From positions 244,629 through 308,628 of the forward strand of contig NZ_LT854639.1 of NCBI RefSeq assembly GCF_900184255.1: a stretch of DNA of 64,000 nucleotides, given 5' to 3'. The notes beneath the pieces were generated by a model, which saw nothing but the letters and a program-made list of their open reading frames with translations, did no database searches and had not been told where the DNA came from. Origin of the DNA: Haloimpatiens massiliensis (GTDB lineage: Bacteria > Bacillota > Clostridia > Clostridiales > Clostridiaceae). The position numbers and the translations under genes are program-made. The stretch's first letter is position 1; the number at the start of each line of letters is the position of its first letter. Shown here piece by piece: positions 36,701-44,706 of this stretch.

Positions 36701-38286
36701 GATTTTATTTCCTCTTCTCTTTTGATCAATTGTATATATAAATACTCAAACAATGAATTTTTACTTTCCTCATCATATATTAAATTTCTTACACCTATAT
36801 CCTCATTGTATATGTGTTTTATCCACCTTAACCATTGAAATTCAGCTTTATTCTCTTCATTAAATACATAAAACATCTTTACATCTTTATAAAAATGTCT
36901 TCCTATAATATCTACAGTTATATTTTTAAGCATTCTACATAAGTTTTTATAATTTCCTAGTATACCTACAGCATTAGCTGAAGCTAATTTCAAAATAACT
37001 GGTGCATTATCAATAAATTTATATTTATTTTCTATTTCTTCTGGTTTATCCACTAATTCATCTGTGGTATCTTTAAATTTCTGTGGAGTTATCTTCACTT
37101 CACACCGGGATGCTACTGTTCCATATCCCAGTGTAACCTCTAAAAAATCTTCATCTTCCTTGCTTCTGTCAAAAAGCTCCTTATTAAATTCTCGTACATT
37201 TTTTACATTTTCTTCTAAGGAAATATACTTTTTCTTTAATACCTTTAATTCCTTTTCTCTCATGTTTTCTATAAAGTTTGCTTTTTCTTCTATATATTTA
37301 AGATAATTAGTTTTTCGTTTTTCTACTTCTCTTTTGTATTCTTTTTTTGTATTTATGGAATTTACTATAGACATAATTATTCCTATTGACATTGTAGCAA
37401 CGCTATAGATTACAAAACTGCCTCCGTTGCCTATAACTCCTCTTAAAACTATGAGTAATGCCACCATAGCTAACGCAGGAATCAGTGTAATCAATATATT
37501 ATTTTTAGGTGGGTTTGGTAATTTTTCCGGAGGTAAGACTTCTATATCTGTGTTTGGTGTTATATACTTTATTCTTGTGCTTCTATTAAATTTAGGATAT
37601 TTTAATTTATTGGTATATATCTTATCAGTAAATTTAAGTCCCAATATGTGCATATTTTCATTTTTATCTGTGTATAACTTATTATTTTTAAAGTAAAAAT
37701 AATACCCCATAATTATAAGGAAATCACAATCTTTAAGCTGAGTTTCCTTATTAATTTTCTGGGTATTTTTATAAACCCCGTATTTTGTATTGTTATCCTT
37801 TATGTAATATTTATTGTCCCTTAAAAACAAAGTTACATTTCCCTGCTTCAGCAAATCATCCTGTATATATATAGTATCTTTTTCACTTCCACCAATTGTA
37901 ACTTTTTTAACTTCCTTTAAATCTATTACTCTATCATAATTTCTTTGAATACTGTCAAAATCAATTAAAAAGTTTAACTTAAAAACTGTTTCATTATAAT
38001 TTTCGTACTTTATAATTATTTCATCACCATGCTGCAAATCTTTATTATATAATTTCATAATACCATCTATTGTAAAATACACTGAATTAGTACAATTTAT
38101 TTCAAAGCCATCGACATGCCTTAAAAGTTCAAATTCAAAATCCTCAAAAAATCTTTCTTTTTTAAATCTAACTTGGCATCCTTTTGTTGTTCCTACTTTT
38201 ACTATATTGCTTTCAAAGTCTGAAAGAGAATATTCTCGATAGATATTTTTGCCAAATATAATTATTTTATATTTATTTTTTCCCAT
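33730..38286 (-). CDS. essC: EssC-type FtsK/SpoIIIE ATPase of the type VII secretion system
   Basis: This is a 1518-residue membrane motor that drives T7SS export. Residues 1-210 hold two FHA-like domains (GYYFYFKNNKLY, DNNTKYGVY). Two membrane helices lie at about 265-310 (LIPALAMVALLIVLRGVIG). Three ATPase modules follow: the first with full Walker A GTTGSGKSE near 703 and Walker B LILIVDEFAEL near 820; the second with GSSQFGKTS near 1036; the third with GKENKGKSN near 1318. The last is degenerate, as in Firmicutes EssC. The size and plan equal those of YukBA/EssC. GGGGAGATAAAGTC precedes the ATG. It is 13 bases after the YukD-like gene. Confidence 0.97.
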   Translation of the reverse strand: MGKNKYKIIIFGKNIYREYSLSDFESNIVKVGTTKGCQVRFKKERFFEDFEFELLRHVDGFEINCTNSVYFTIDGIMKLYNKDLQHGDEIIIKYENYNETVFKLNFLIDFDSIQRNYDRVIDLKEVKKVTIGGSEKDTIYIQDDLLKQGNVTLFLRDNKYYIKDNNTKYGVYKNTQKINKETQLKDCDFLIIMGYYFYFKNNKLYTDKNENMHILGLKFTDKIYTNKLKYPKFNRSTRIKYITPNTDIEVLPPEKLPNPPKNNILITLIPALAMVALLIVLRGVIGNGGSFVIYSVATMSIGIIMSIVNSINTKKEYKREVEKRKTNYLKYIEEKANFIENMREKELKVLKKKYISLEENVKNVREFNKELFDRSKEDEDFLEVTLGYGTVASRCEVKITPQKFKDTTDELVDKPEEIENKYKFIDNAPVILKLASANAVGILGNYKNLCRMLKNITVDIIGRHFYKDVKMFYVFNEENKAEFQWLRWIKHIYNEDIGVRNLIYDEESKNSLFEYLYIQLIKREEEIKSNKGDFHTHFVIFVVDDKGIKNHPISRFIKSSSKLGTTFIFFNESQELLPMGCSEIIRLDENGTSAEIVNCNNGECITGFTYKNIDYVDLNELALRLAPIYVDEVSLESQLTKNISLFELLGVTVVDEIDIEKRWKESKVYKSMAAPLGVKTKGQIIYLDLNEKKHGPHGLVAGTTGSGKSEILQSYILSMCTLFHPYEVGFVIIDFKGGGMVNQFKDLPHLVGSITNIDGREINRSLSSIKAELTKRQALFAEYGVNHIDAYIKKFKSGEISKPLPHLILIVDEFAELKSDQPEFMKELISAARIGRSLGVHLILATQKPSGVIDDQIWSNSKFKLCLKVQNQSDSNEVLKSPLAAEIKEPGRAYLQVGNNEVFELFQSAYSGAEALRDEMGNNKEFEINEVALWGKRTTIFKREKKKNSGTSATQLEALVKYINEYCLENNIEKLPGICLPPLPDVILLKEGEKLHKNNTCVEAFIGIYDDPTKQLQAPVRLNISEGNLFIVGSSQFGKTSLLQTIIRTVAESYTPEEVNMYILDFASMILKNFQGLKHVGGVITSSDDEKLKTFTTMMLKEIEHRKSVLSKLGISSFVSYREAGYKDMCQIIIFLDNMTAFKEMYSERDEELLNICREGVAVGITVIIANAQTTGIGYKYMTNFSSRIALYCNDSSEYGSLFDRCRMQPKNIPGRGLISIDKDIYEYQSYLAFIGEKEIDRVKDMKSFIEHIKLKYPNMKAKIIPEIPEVLDMKFIKENYGKKQLAAYEIPIGLNYETINLETINLLKESSMAIIGKENKGKSNFIASIAQNVQRKILENPVQVYVVDNIEKKLSFMKEYGFVEKYSLLFNDLELIIEKVYDELEYRSEKVAESGMEILKNEPLILIINNNRDAMNSLGANGEVMNRYKKITSQFKNLKVCIIFNDVENSQVGFTASELLKSLKEGNNGFIFDNVGDNKFFDLPINISRNYKKPLSLGDAYWIDSGEFKKIKTILKD

Positions 38287-38299
38287 GACTTTATCTCCC

Positions 38300-38548
38300 C
38301 TACTCTAAAATATTTATAATAGAACCATCTCTAATATTGAATTCCTCTAGTGTTTTATTCCCTTTTAATAAAGCTATGGGCTTTTCAGACCTTGCATAAA
38401 CCTCCATAATATTATCAGTGTTAATTTTTAAATCATAGGCCTTATTTATAGCTATCACCAAATCATTAGCTGTAATGTCTAGAGGTACTTCTATATCTAC
38501 CTTCTTATTAAGTTTTGGTATATTTAATATTACAATTGCCTTATTCAT
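38300..38548 (-). CDS. YukD/EsaB ubiquitin-like T7SS protein
   Basis: This is an 82-residue protein with a ubiquitin-like pattern: a first strand AIVILNIPKLNKKVDIEVP, a helix ANDLVIAINKAYDL and an end TLEEFNIRDGSIINILE. The length and its position directly before essC match YukD/EsaB, a small cytoplasmic component needed for T7SS activity. The C-terminal diglycine of ubiquitin is absent, so it is not expected to be conjugated. AAGGGGGCAGAA precedes the ATG. Confidence 0.88.
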   Translation of the reverse strand: MNKAIVILNIPKLNKKVDIEVPLDITANDLVIAINKAYDLKINTDNIMEVYARSEKPIALLKGNKTLEEFNIRDGSIINILE

Positions 38549-38620
38549 TTCTGCCCCCTTAATTAAACATATATAGTCTTATTTTATAACCGCTAGAATC
38601 TAAAATCATTTTAGGGTCCC

Positions 38621-39667
38621 TTAATTAAACATATATATAATCTTATTAAAGCATCTATTCTTTGCTAAAAAATCTATTGTAATATCCTCTTCTCTAAAAC
38701 AATCTATATATTCGGAAATATTACAATTACTAATATACTCATCTTTGATTAAATAATTTTCCTTAGTGTCTACATACTTATTGCAAATAAATATAAACTT
38801 ATTTGGATTTGAACAATCTATATTAACCCTTAAATTATTTAATTTTATTGCATCTACTTTGCTCTGCTTTGTTAATATGATTACCTTATGGCAATAACCC
38901 ATAAGCATAGACTTTTCACTGTTAAACTCATTAGATGTGTCAACTATTATATAGTCATACTTACCACTGTCTTTAAGTTTTTCAATAAAAAATCCAAACT
39001 CCTTCATACCTATATTTAATGAAGACACAGGTTGTTTAAAAGGTAATAAATAATCAAAAGGTTTTTTACCCATTGCATCATCTAAATGATTAAGAATTTT
39101 CTCATCCTTATTCACCAAATATCTATCAAAGCCTGAAGTGCAATATTGATCATTTCCAATTATAAAATCAAAGCTTTGTATACTTTCCGTATTTAAATAA
39201 AATACTCTTTTATTTAAATGTTTTAAAGCTGCAGCTATACCTATAGACACAGTGGTTTTACCACTTCCCCCTATTGGAGAATAAACCATTATTACCTTTG
39301 ACTTATGATTTTCTCTAACTGGCTCTATAGAACTATTACTCATTACTTCATTGTAAATTTCCTTTACACTTGTATATTTATATATGTTGTGTACACTTAA
39401 GCTACAGGTTATTTCCTTTAACTCTTCTTGTTCTGTTAATATAAATGTATTTGCTATATTATGCTTTTGCAGCTTTGGATCATATAATTCCTCATTTATT
39501 ATCAATATATCTATATGTCTTGGTAAATTGAAATACTCCTTCAAATAATCTTCATTGGAAATCACTATGAGCTCAAGTTTATCACCCAGCTCTTGTATTA
39601 ATTTTAATTCAATAGGCATTAAATATTTTTCATCTCTATCAACCAACATAATAACTATATTTTTCAT
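38621..39667 (-). CDS. CpaE/MinD-like ATPase with receiver-like N-terminus
   Basis: This is a 348-residue protein. Residues 1-115 look like a response-receiver-like fold (NIVIMLVDRDEKYLMPIELK, DILIINEEL) without a clear phosphoacceptor pair. From about 125 comes a ParA/MinD-type ATPase with deviant Walker A VYSPIGGSGKTT (near 134), a YDYIIVDTSNEF motif (near 240) and VIILTKQSKVDAIKLNNL. This is the plan of CpaE/TadZ, which positions secretion machines at the cell pole. Placement in a T7SS operon suggests a role in locating or regulating EssC; this is inference. AAAGGAGAAACAAATA precedes the ATG. Confidence 0.78.
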   Translation of the reverse strand: MKNIVIMLVDRDEKYLMPIELKLIQELGDKLELIVISNEDYLKEYFNLPRHIDILIINEELYDPKLQKHNIANTFILTEQEELKEITCSLSVHNIYKYTSVKEIYNEVMSNSSIEPVRENHKSKVIMVYSPIGGSGKTTVSIGIAAALKHLNKRVFYLNTESIQSFDFIIGNDQYCTSGFDRYLVNKDEKILNHLDDAMGKKPFDYLLPFKQPVSSLNIGMKEFGFFIEKLKDSGKYDYIIVDTSNEFNSEKSMLMGYCHKVIILTKQSKVDAIKLNNLRVNIDCSNPNKFIFICNKYVDTKENYLIKDEYISNCNISEYIDCFREEDITIDFLAKNRCFNKIIYMFN

Positions 39668-39704
39668 TATTTGTTTCTCCTTTACATAAAAACAAATTAT
39701 GTTA

Positions 39705-39861
39705 GGTACATGAAAATAAATAACAAGTCAAAGATGCTGGCATATTTTGTGTCAGACAAGGAAGCAGGTTCCGTCGCTAGTAGGACTATCGGTGGGTTCT
39801 GCTGACGCAGTATGACGGAAAATAGACTAGCATACTGACTTGTTATTTATTTAAATGTGCC
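39705..39861. mobile_element. Palindromic MITE, copy 2, inside the secretion operon
   Basis: A 157-bp copy of the element at 25628-25783, with the same inverted ends and G+C-rich centre. It is flanked by TTA on both sides. The 3' end of the FHA-protein gene reads into it: the final residues HI and the TAA stop are element sequence. It separates this gene from the CpaE-like gene and can form a long hairpin in the operon transcript, which might lower downstream expression. Confidence 0.82.
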
Positions 39862-41017
39862 TTATTTCAACAATCATAAATTCACTATTGGCAAGGGTAA
39901 CTATATCCCCTGGCACTATCTCTTCTTTTACATCTTTTTCTAGCCTTCTACCATTAATAAATGTACCATTGGAGCTTCCAAGGTCAACCATATAGTATTT
40001 TTCATTTTCCTTTAAAATACTGCAATGCTTCCTGCTTATAGCTTTATTAAATGTAATTAATCCCTCTACATATTCATCCTTACTCCCTATTATAAATTCC
40101 GGCTTATCTATAACTATTGTTATTTTTTCTGGAGTATTTACTCCCGTTAACGCTATTTTTGCACTTTGCTCTTCAGATAGCAAAGTTGTACCATCATCCT
40201 CTAATAATCTTGTATCATGGCAGTTATTGTAGTGCTCATATTTAGTGCGAAAACTTGATGTATTGTGTCCACTTTTATGCTCCTCAGCTTTATTTTTTCT
40301 TTTTCTTGAAAATATGCTACTAAATGGTCCTATATATCTCTTTTTATTTTTAGTGTCCTTGTAATCTCTAGTACCCCCATGATCTTCACTATCTATATGA
40401 TTTTCACTAAGCTTATGCCTAACTTCTTTTTTTACACCAGACTCTTTTTTTACTTCTGATTTAATATTTGCAGTACTAATGTTAATCTCCCTGAAAATAT
40501 TCTCTAAAGATTTGCTTGAATTTAAATTAGAATACAAGTTATCAATGGCGCTTCCTGTAAGTTTTTTATTGTTATCAATAGCTTTTAATATATTTTGTTT
40601 TAATTCATTACTAAATGTCTTTTCTGTTCTTCCGTTATCATATATTACTGGAATGTATATATAATAAATATTAAGATTGTTGGTATCTACAAATATAGAA
40701 TTTAAGTTTGTATTAATATTTTTATATTCTATAAATCCGTTTTCTTCTACATTTAAGGCCACTATCAGTAACTTTCTTATTATTTTTATAAATATGTCTA
40801 CGCCACTATTTTGTATTACAGTTTCTAAATCTTTATATTTTGAAATGTCATAAACCAATTTAATTTTTCCATTATGCATGACTTTAACGCATTTCACAAA
40901 ACCATTATTCACTTGGTTTTGTAATACCTTATATCCAACTTCGTAAAAAATACTCTCCTGACTAAGTATATAGTTTATATTTGTGCTATATCTATTTTCT
41001 TCAATAAGAGAATTCAA
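39851..41017 (-). CDS. DUF6382/EssB-like N-terminus fused to a C-terminal FHA domain
   Basis: This is a 388-residue cytoplasmic protein. Residues 1-165 (VMHNGKIKLVYDISKYKDLE, LNSIFVDTNNLNIYYIYIPV) resemble DUF6382 and recall the pseudokinase part of EssB/YukC. A charged linker spans about 190-285. The FHA domain (290-388) is complete, with FIIGSKDEY, ISRKHCSI and LGSSNGTFING, so it should bind phosphothreonine peptides. The start is TTG 41017: GGGGGAG is spaced for it, while an ATG four bases upstream is out of frame. The kinase encoded two genes upstream is the obvious source of the phospho-ligand. The last codons lie in a MITE. Confidence 0.8.
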   Translation of the reverse strand: MNSLIEENRYSTNINYILSQESIFYEVGYKVLQNQVNNGFVKCVKVMHNGKIKLVYDISKYKDLETVIQNSGVDIFIKIIRKLLIVALNVEENGFIEYKNINTNLNSIFVDTNNLNIYYIYIPVIYDNGRTEKTFSNELKQNILKAIDNNKKLTGSAIDNLYSNLNSSKSLENIFREINISTANIKSEVKKESGVKKEVRHKLSENHIDSEDHGGTRDYKDTKNKKRYIGPFSSIFSRKRKNKAEEHKSGHNTSSFRTKYEHYNNCHDTRLLEDDGTTLLSEEQSAKIALTGVNTPEKITIVIDKPEFIIGSKDEYVEGLITFNKAISRKHCSILKENEKYYMVDLGSSNGTFINGRRLEKDVKEEIVPGDIVTLANSEFMIVEIRHI

Positions 41018-41150
41018 CCATAACTCCCCCTTAAAATATTTTCTATCTATATTTTTCCTTAAATCAATGGTTCAATTTCATCATATTCTCAACTATCTTC
41101 ATAAGCTAAAATCTCTCACTACCTTAGAGTTCTTTAGTCCCCTCACTAAA

Positions 41151-41573
41151 CTAAAGTAATTCAGTCTCCTGGCTATCTTCCAGTAATTCTGTTTCCTCAC
41201 CATTCTGAAGTAACTCAATGCCCTGGCTGTTCTCCAGCAATTCTGTTTCCTCGCCATTCTGGGGTAACTCAGTACCCCGGCTGTTCTCCAGTAATTCTGT
41301 TTCATTGCTGTCCTTGAATAACTCAGCTTTTTTACTCTTATCAAGCAATTTATTATCATCACTATTTTGGAGTAATCCATTAAGATTTTTATTATTTACC
41401 TTTTCTTCATTAATAGTTAATTTAAGTTTTTTATTATTAGAGGATTTATTAAGTGCTCCTTTGGATCCTTTAAATTCTTTAGATGCTTTAGATAAGTAGC
41501 ACCATAATATACCTATGATTGAAACTACCGATATAGCTATGCCAATTATTAAAATTACCCAACCTATATTCAT
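41151..41573 (-). CDS. Single-pass membrane protein with acidic 18-residue repeats
   Basis: This is a 140-residue protein: an N-terminal membrane helix (WVILIIGIAISVVSIIGILW), a basic stretch with KEFKGSKGALNKSSNNKK, then an acidic tail of about three and a half 18-residue repeats of the form ELLQNGEETELLENSQ. At the DNA level the period is exactly 54 bp (41157, 41211, 41265, 41319). AAGGGGG precedes the ATG; the gene begins 10 bases after the kinase stop. The many Thr and Ser residues in the tail could be kinase targets or FHA ligands; that is speculation. No family recognised. Confidence 0.75.
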   Translation of the reverse strand: MNIGWVILIIGIAISVVSIIGILWCYLSKASKEFKGSKGALNKSSNNKKLKLTINEEKVNNKNLNGLLQNSDDNKLLDKSKKAELFKDSNETELLENSRGTELPQNGEETELLENSQGIELLQNGEETELLEDSQETELL

Positions 41574-41583
41574 AAAAACCCCC

Positions 41584-43494
41584 TTATTTTACATACCCTT
41601 GGTTTTGAAGTTCCTTATATATTTGTTTCAACGCTTGTATGTCATTGCTACTTTGAGTTGTACTGTATTTTTCAGCCAGTTTGTAATTTTTGAAAAAATC
41701 TGAAAAATCTCTTTGCTCTTTGTCCTTTGTCATTTGCTTTAAATAAAATAACTTAGCTAACTTAGCATATCCTATGGAATTATTAGGATATTTATTAATC
41801 AAAACTTTAAAGTATTTTTCAGCTTCATCAAAGTTTCGCAATTGAAGCTCCACATTGCCTAAACTACTATAAAGAGTCATAGTATCTGTTCCTAATTTCT
41901 TAACCATTAAATAATTTTCTAAAGACTTATTATAATATTTTTTCCTTTCCGCCTCATTATCCGATAACATAGCCTTTGCATTGTATGCAGCGCCTAATCT
42001 TTCATAAATAGCCGTATTTCCTTTATCCTTACTTTGAGAATTGATTTTTTCTAATAAATCTATTTGCTTATTATAATCCTCATCTAATATCATAAAATTA
42101 TCTCTGTATATATCAGCTATCATTATATAGCCTCTTAATCTCTTTTCCTCATTTTCTATGGTTTCTATATATTTAATTAGTTCGTCAACATTTTTTATAG
42201 CTTCATCGTCTTTGGTAAGCTTCCCTGGTTTATTTAATGACTTAGATATAGCATAATAATAATTAACACCTTCAAATTTTTTATCTTTAACCTTTTCAAA
42301 ACAACTGATAGCTTCCTTATAATTTGCTTTTGAAAAACACGCCAGACCTAAAAAATAATTATACTTATCATTTTGGATTAATTCAGGTCTTTCACTAACA
42401 GCTTCCACTTTTAAATACTTGAGCATTTTGTCAAAGTCTGATTGAGCATAGTACAAATTGGCCACTGCTAAATATCCCTCATCTTTATCAGGCAAATTAT
42501 CAATAGCACTATTAAAAACCCTTAAAGCATCATCATATTGCTTTGCCTCTTGATACTGTTCTCCCTTAGTTAAAAGTGACATGTAATCATTGTTTTTTAG
42601 ATTATTTATTTTAAAAACACCAAACACCGTTATTGCCACTCCAATGCATAAAGCAGCTATAAAATACTTGCCTTTGCTTCTTCTCTTTTTAATTTTATAA
42701 CTATAGCTTAATTTTTCTATATTATTCAAATCATAAATGAGTTCCTCTATATTTTGATATCTGTTAATAGGGTCTTGCTGAATACATTTTGAAATTATAT
42801 GTTCTATCCCCTCTGAGTACTTTGGGTTTATAGTCCTAACTGGTACAAGTTCATAGGGTGGATCATTGGGTCCTTGTCCCGTCAATAGATGGTATAAAGT
42901 AACCCCTAAGCTATAAATATCTGTTCTATTATCTGTTTGATGATTGCCATATTGTTCTGGTGCTGCATATCCCCTAGTTCCTATAATTACAGTATCTGAT
43001 GCAGTATCTTTTTTATATTCTCTTGCTATTCCAAAATCTATAAGTTTTATTTTTCCTTCTTTATTTAGCATTATGTTTCCAGGCTTCATATCCCTATATA
43101 TGATTGGATTTGGCTTCTGATTGTGTAAGTATTTCAATACATCACATAGCTCCTTGGCCCAACTTATAACCTTTTCTTCTGGAAAAGATATACACTGATT
43201 CAATAGAATATTTAAACTTGTCCCATCTATATAATCTAAAACTATATATATTTTTTCTTCTTCATTTATAATATCCACAATCCTAGGCAGCGCTGGATGA
43301 TCTAAATTTTTTAATATGTTTGGCTCAGCTAGAAAATCTATATCAGCATTTTTATTGAGAGTAATTTCCTTTACAGCCCAATTCTTTTCAAAATTTATGC
43401 TTACAGCTTTATATACTACACTCATACCGCCCTTACCTAATATCTCTATAAGTTTATATCTACCATCTATTATCTTCCCTTTGTATTCAGACAT
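41584..43494 (-). CDS. Hanks-type Ser/Thr protein kinase with TPR domain
   Basis: This is a 636-residue membrane kinase. The kinase domain (10-270) has the glycine loop LGKGGMSVVYKA, the ATP lysine in WAVKEI, catalytic loop IIYRDMKPGNIML (YRD in place of HRD), IDFGIARE and the activation-segment end GYAAPEQYGN. One membrane helix lies at about 278-298 (YFIAALCIGVAITVFGVFKI). The rest is made of tetratricopeptide repeats (GEQYQEAKQYDDALRVFNSA), outside the cell if orientation is standard. It is the second gene of the secretion operon, 15 bases after the phosphatase; GGAGGAAAGGT precedes the ATG. It presumably phosphorylates the FHA-binding partners of EssC and the FHA protein. Confidence 0.93.
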   Translation of the reverse strand: MSEYKGKIIDGRYKLIEILGKGGMSVVYKAVSINFEKNWAVKEITLNKNADIDFLAEPNILKNLDHPALPRIVDIINEEEKIYIVLDYIDGTSLNILLNQCISFPEEKVISWAKELCDVLKYLHNQKPNPIIYRDMKPGNIMLNKEGKIKLIDFGIAREYKKDTASDTVIIGTRGYAAPEQYGNHQTDNRTDIYSLGVTLYHLLTGQGPNDPPYELVPVRTINPKYSEGIEHIISKCIQQDPINRYQNIEELIYDLNNIEKLSYSYKIKKRRSKGKYFIAALCIGVAITVFGVFKINNLKNNDYMSLLTKGEQYQEAKQYDDALRVFNSAIDNLPDKDEGYLAVANLYYAQSDFDKMLKYLKVEAVSERPELIQNDKYNYFLGLACFSKANYKEAISCFEKVKDKKFEGVNYYYAISKSLNKPGKLTKDDEAIKNVDELIKYIETIENEEKRLRGYIMIADIYRDNFMILDEDYNKQIDLLEKINSQSKDKGNTAIYERLGAAYNAKAMLSDNEAERKKYYNKSLENYLMVKKLGTDTMTLYSSLGNVELQLRNFDEAEKYFKVLINKYPNNSIGYAKLAKLFYLKQMTKDKEQRDFSDFFKNYKLAEKYSTTQSSNDIQALKQIYKELQNQGYVK

Positions 43495-43509
43495 ACCTTT
43501 CCTCCAAAA

Positions 43510-44496
43510 TTATCTTCCAAATAATCTATTAAAAATCCCCATTTTTCTCTTTTCATTTTCTATTAATACAATAATTACGGATATATTATCTCTTTCTTCT
43601 CTGGACTTTACTGTATGAATCATATCCAAAGCTAATTTTTGAACCTCTATATCATAATTTTTGCCCCCATAGTCCTTATATAAATAATCCTTATCTACAT
43701 AATCTTTGCCTTGGTAGTGCCCACCTTGGTATTTCTTACTTTCGTAATGCCCACCTTTGTAATTCCTGCCCTTATAGTGCTTTCCTTTAAATTTGTTATT
43801 TCTATAATCCCATTGTCCATAGTCCTTACCCTTTAAGAGCTTATTAACATTTTCTATCATTTCTTCTTCCTGAAATTTATTATAAAAGCCATCGCTACAC
43901 AATATAAAAGCATTGGTATCCCCTATTGATCCCATTTTTTTATAAACTACTATATTCTCTTTGGCACCTACGCATTGTAAAAGTACATTCTTCATTTTAC
44001 TTCTTTTAGCCTCTTCTACTGTCATCTCTTTGTTTTTAACCTTCATAGCCACATAGGAATCATCCTCTGTTTCTTGTACTATCCTCCTATTTATTTTATA
44101 AATTCTTGAATCTCCTACATTGGCAATATAATATTTTCCTTCATATATAAACAACACTGTTATAGTTGTTCCCATTTTAATATTATTTTCCTTAGAATAT
44201 TTGTATATTGATTTATTGGCAAGTAAAATAGTCTCTTCCAATGAATTCAATATTGCTTCATGACCAGCTTTAATCACTCCGCTAAACTTTTGTTCCCACC
44301 ATTCCTTAAATAATCTAACTGCTGTAATACTAGCTATTTCTCCTTTGGATAAGCCTCCTAACCCATCACAAACAATAAATAATCCAAACTCTTCCTCCCT
44401 ATGCTCACCAATTTCAACTAACACGTTATCTTCGTTAATTTTTTTTATATTGCCTATATCACTAGCAATTCCTACATGAAATTTTAAATTTTTCAT
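43510..44496 (-). CDS. PP2C-family protein phosphatase with a Tyr/Gly/Lys repeat insert
   Basis: This is a 328-residue metal-dependent Ser/Thr phosphatase, partner of the following kinase. PPM motifs: DIGNIKKINEDN (metal Asp/Asn), LFIVCDGLGGLSKGE, NVGDSRIYKI, FILCSDGFYNKF and, at the end, EERDNISVIIVLI. Between the last two motifs is an unusual 60-residue insert of short units such as KGRNYKGGHYESKKYQGG (DNA 43660-43845). The start is ATG 44496 because TGAGGAGTTTAAAA precedes it; an in-frame ATG at 44526 lacks a ribosome site. First gene of the secretion operon. Confidence 0.93.
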   Translation of the reverse strand: MKNLKFHVGIASDIGNIKKINEDNVLVEIGEHREEEFGLFIVCDGLGGLSKGEIASITAVRLFKEWWEQKFSGVIKAGHEAILNSLEETILLANKSIYKYSKENNIKMGTTITVLFIYEGKYYIANVGDSRIYKINRRIVQETEDDSYVAMKVKNKEMTVEEAKRSKMKNVLLQCVGAKENIVVYKKMGSIGDTNAFILCSDGFYNKFQEEEMIENVNKLLKGKDYGQWDYRNNKFKGKHYKGRNYKGGHYESKKYQGGHYQGKDYVDKDYLYKDYGGKNYDIEVQKLALDMIHTVKSREERDNISVIIVLIENEKRKMGIFNRLFGR

Positions 44497-44573
44497 TTTT
44501 AAACTCCTCAGTAGATTTACTATCATCTTTTATATCTATATAAATTACACTTTTATACAAAGTAGCCATTTAC

Positions 44574-44602
44574 ATTTTATCATCTTAAATACTTTATTTC
44601 AA
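44574..44602 (-). promoter_or_regulatory. Sigma-A promoter of the secretion operon
   Basis: On the minus strand: TTGAAA, 17 bases, TAAAAT, about 80 bases before the PP2C start. No other promoter of this quality was noticed further down the operon. Confidence 0.68.
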
Positions 44603-44639
44603 TTATCTTCAAATATATTTCAAAATTTTCAAATATGTA

Positions 44640-44668
44640 TTGATATTATGTAATTTTAACTATAAAAT
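44640..44668 (+). promoter_or_regulatory. Putative promoter of the Ig-repeat protein
   Basis: TTGATA, 17 bases, TAAAAT, 38 bases before the ATG at 44707; divergent from the secretion-operon promoter and separated from it by 37 bases. The very high A+T makes this less certain. Confidence 0.5.
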
Positions 44669-44706
44669 ATAATATATTTATATTATGTATAATAATGGAG
44701 GTAAAC

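Noticed and set aside
33730..38286. EssC split into separate genes as in some T7SS loci
   Set aside because: The frame is continuous through both FHA-like domains, the membrane helices and all three ATPase modules.
41099..41380. A 93-codon minus-strand frame with RMVRKQNYW-type repeats
   Set aside because: It is the 54-bp repeat of the membrane gene read in another frame; no ribosome site.
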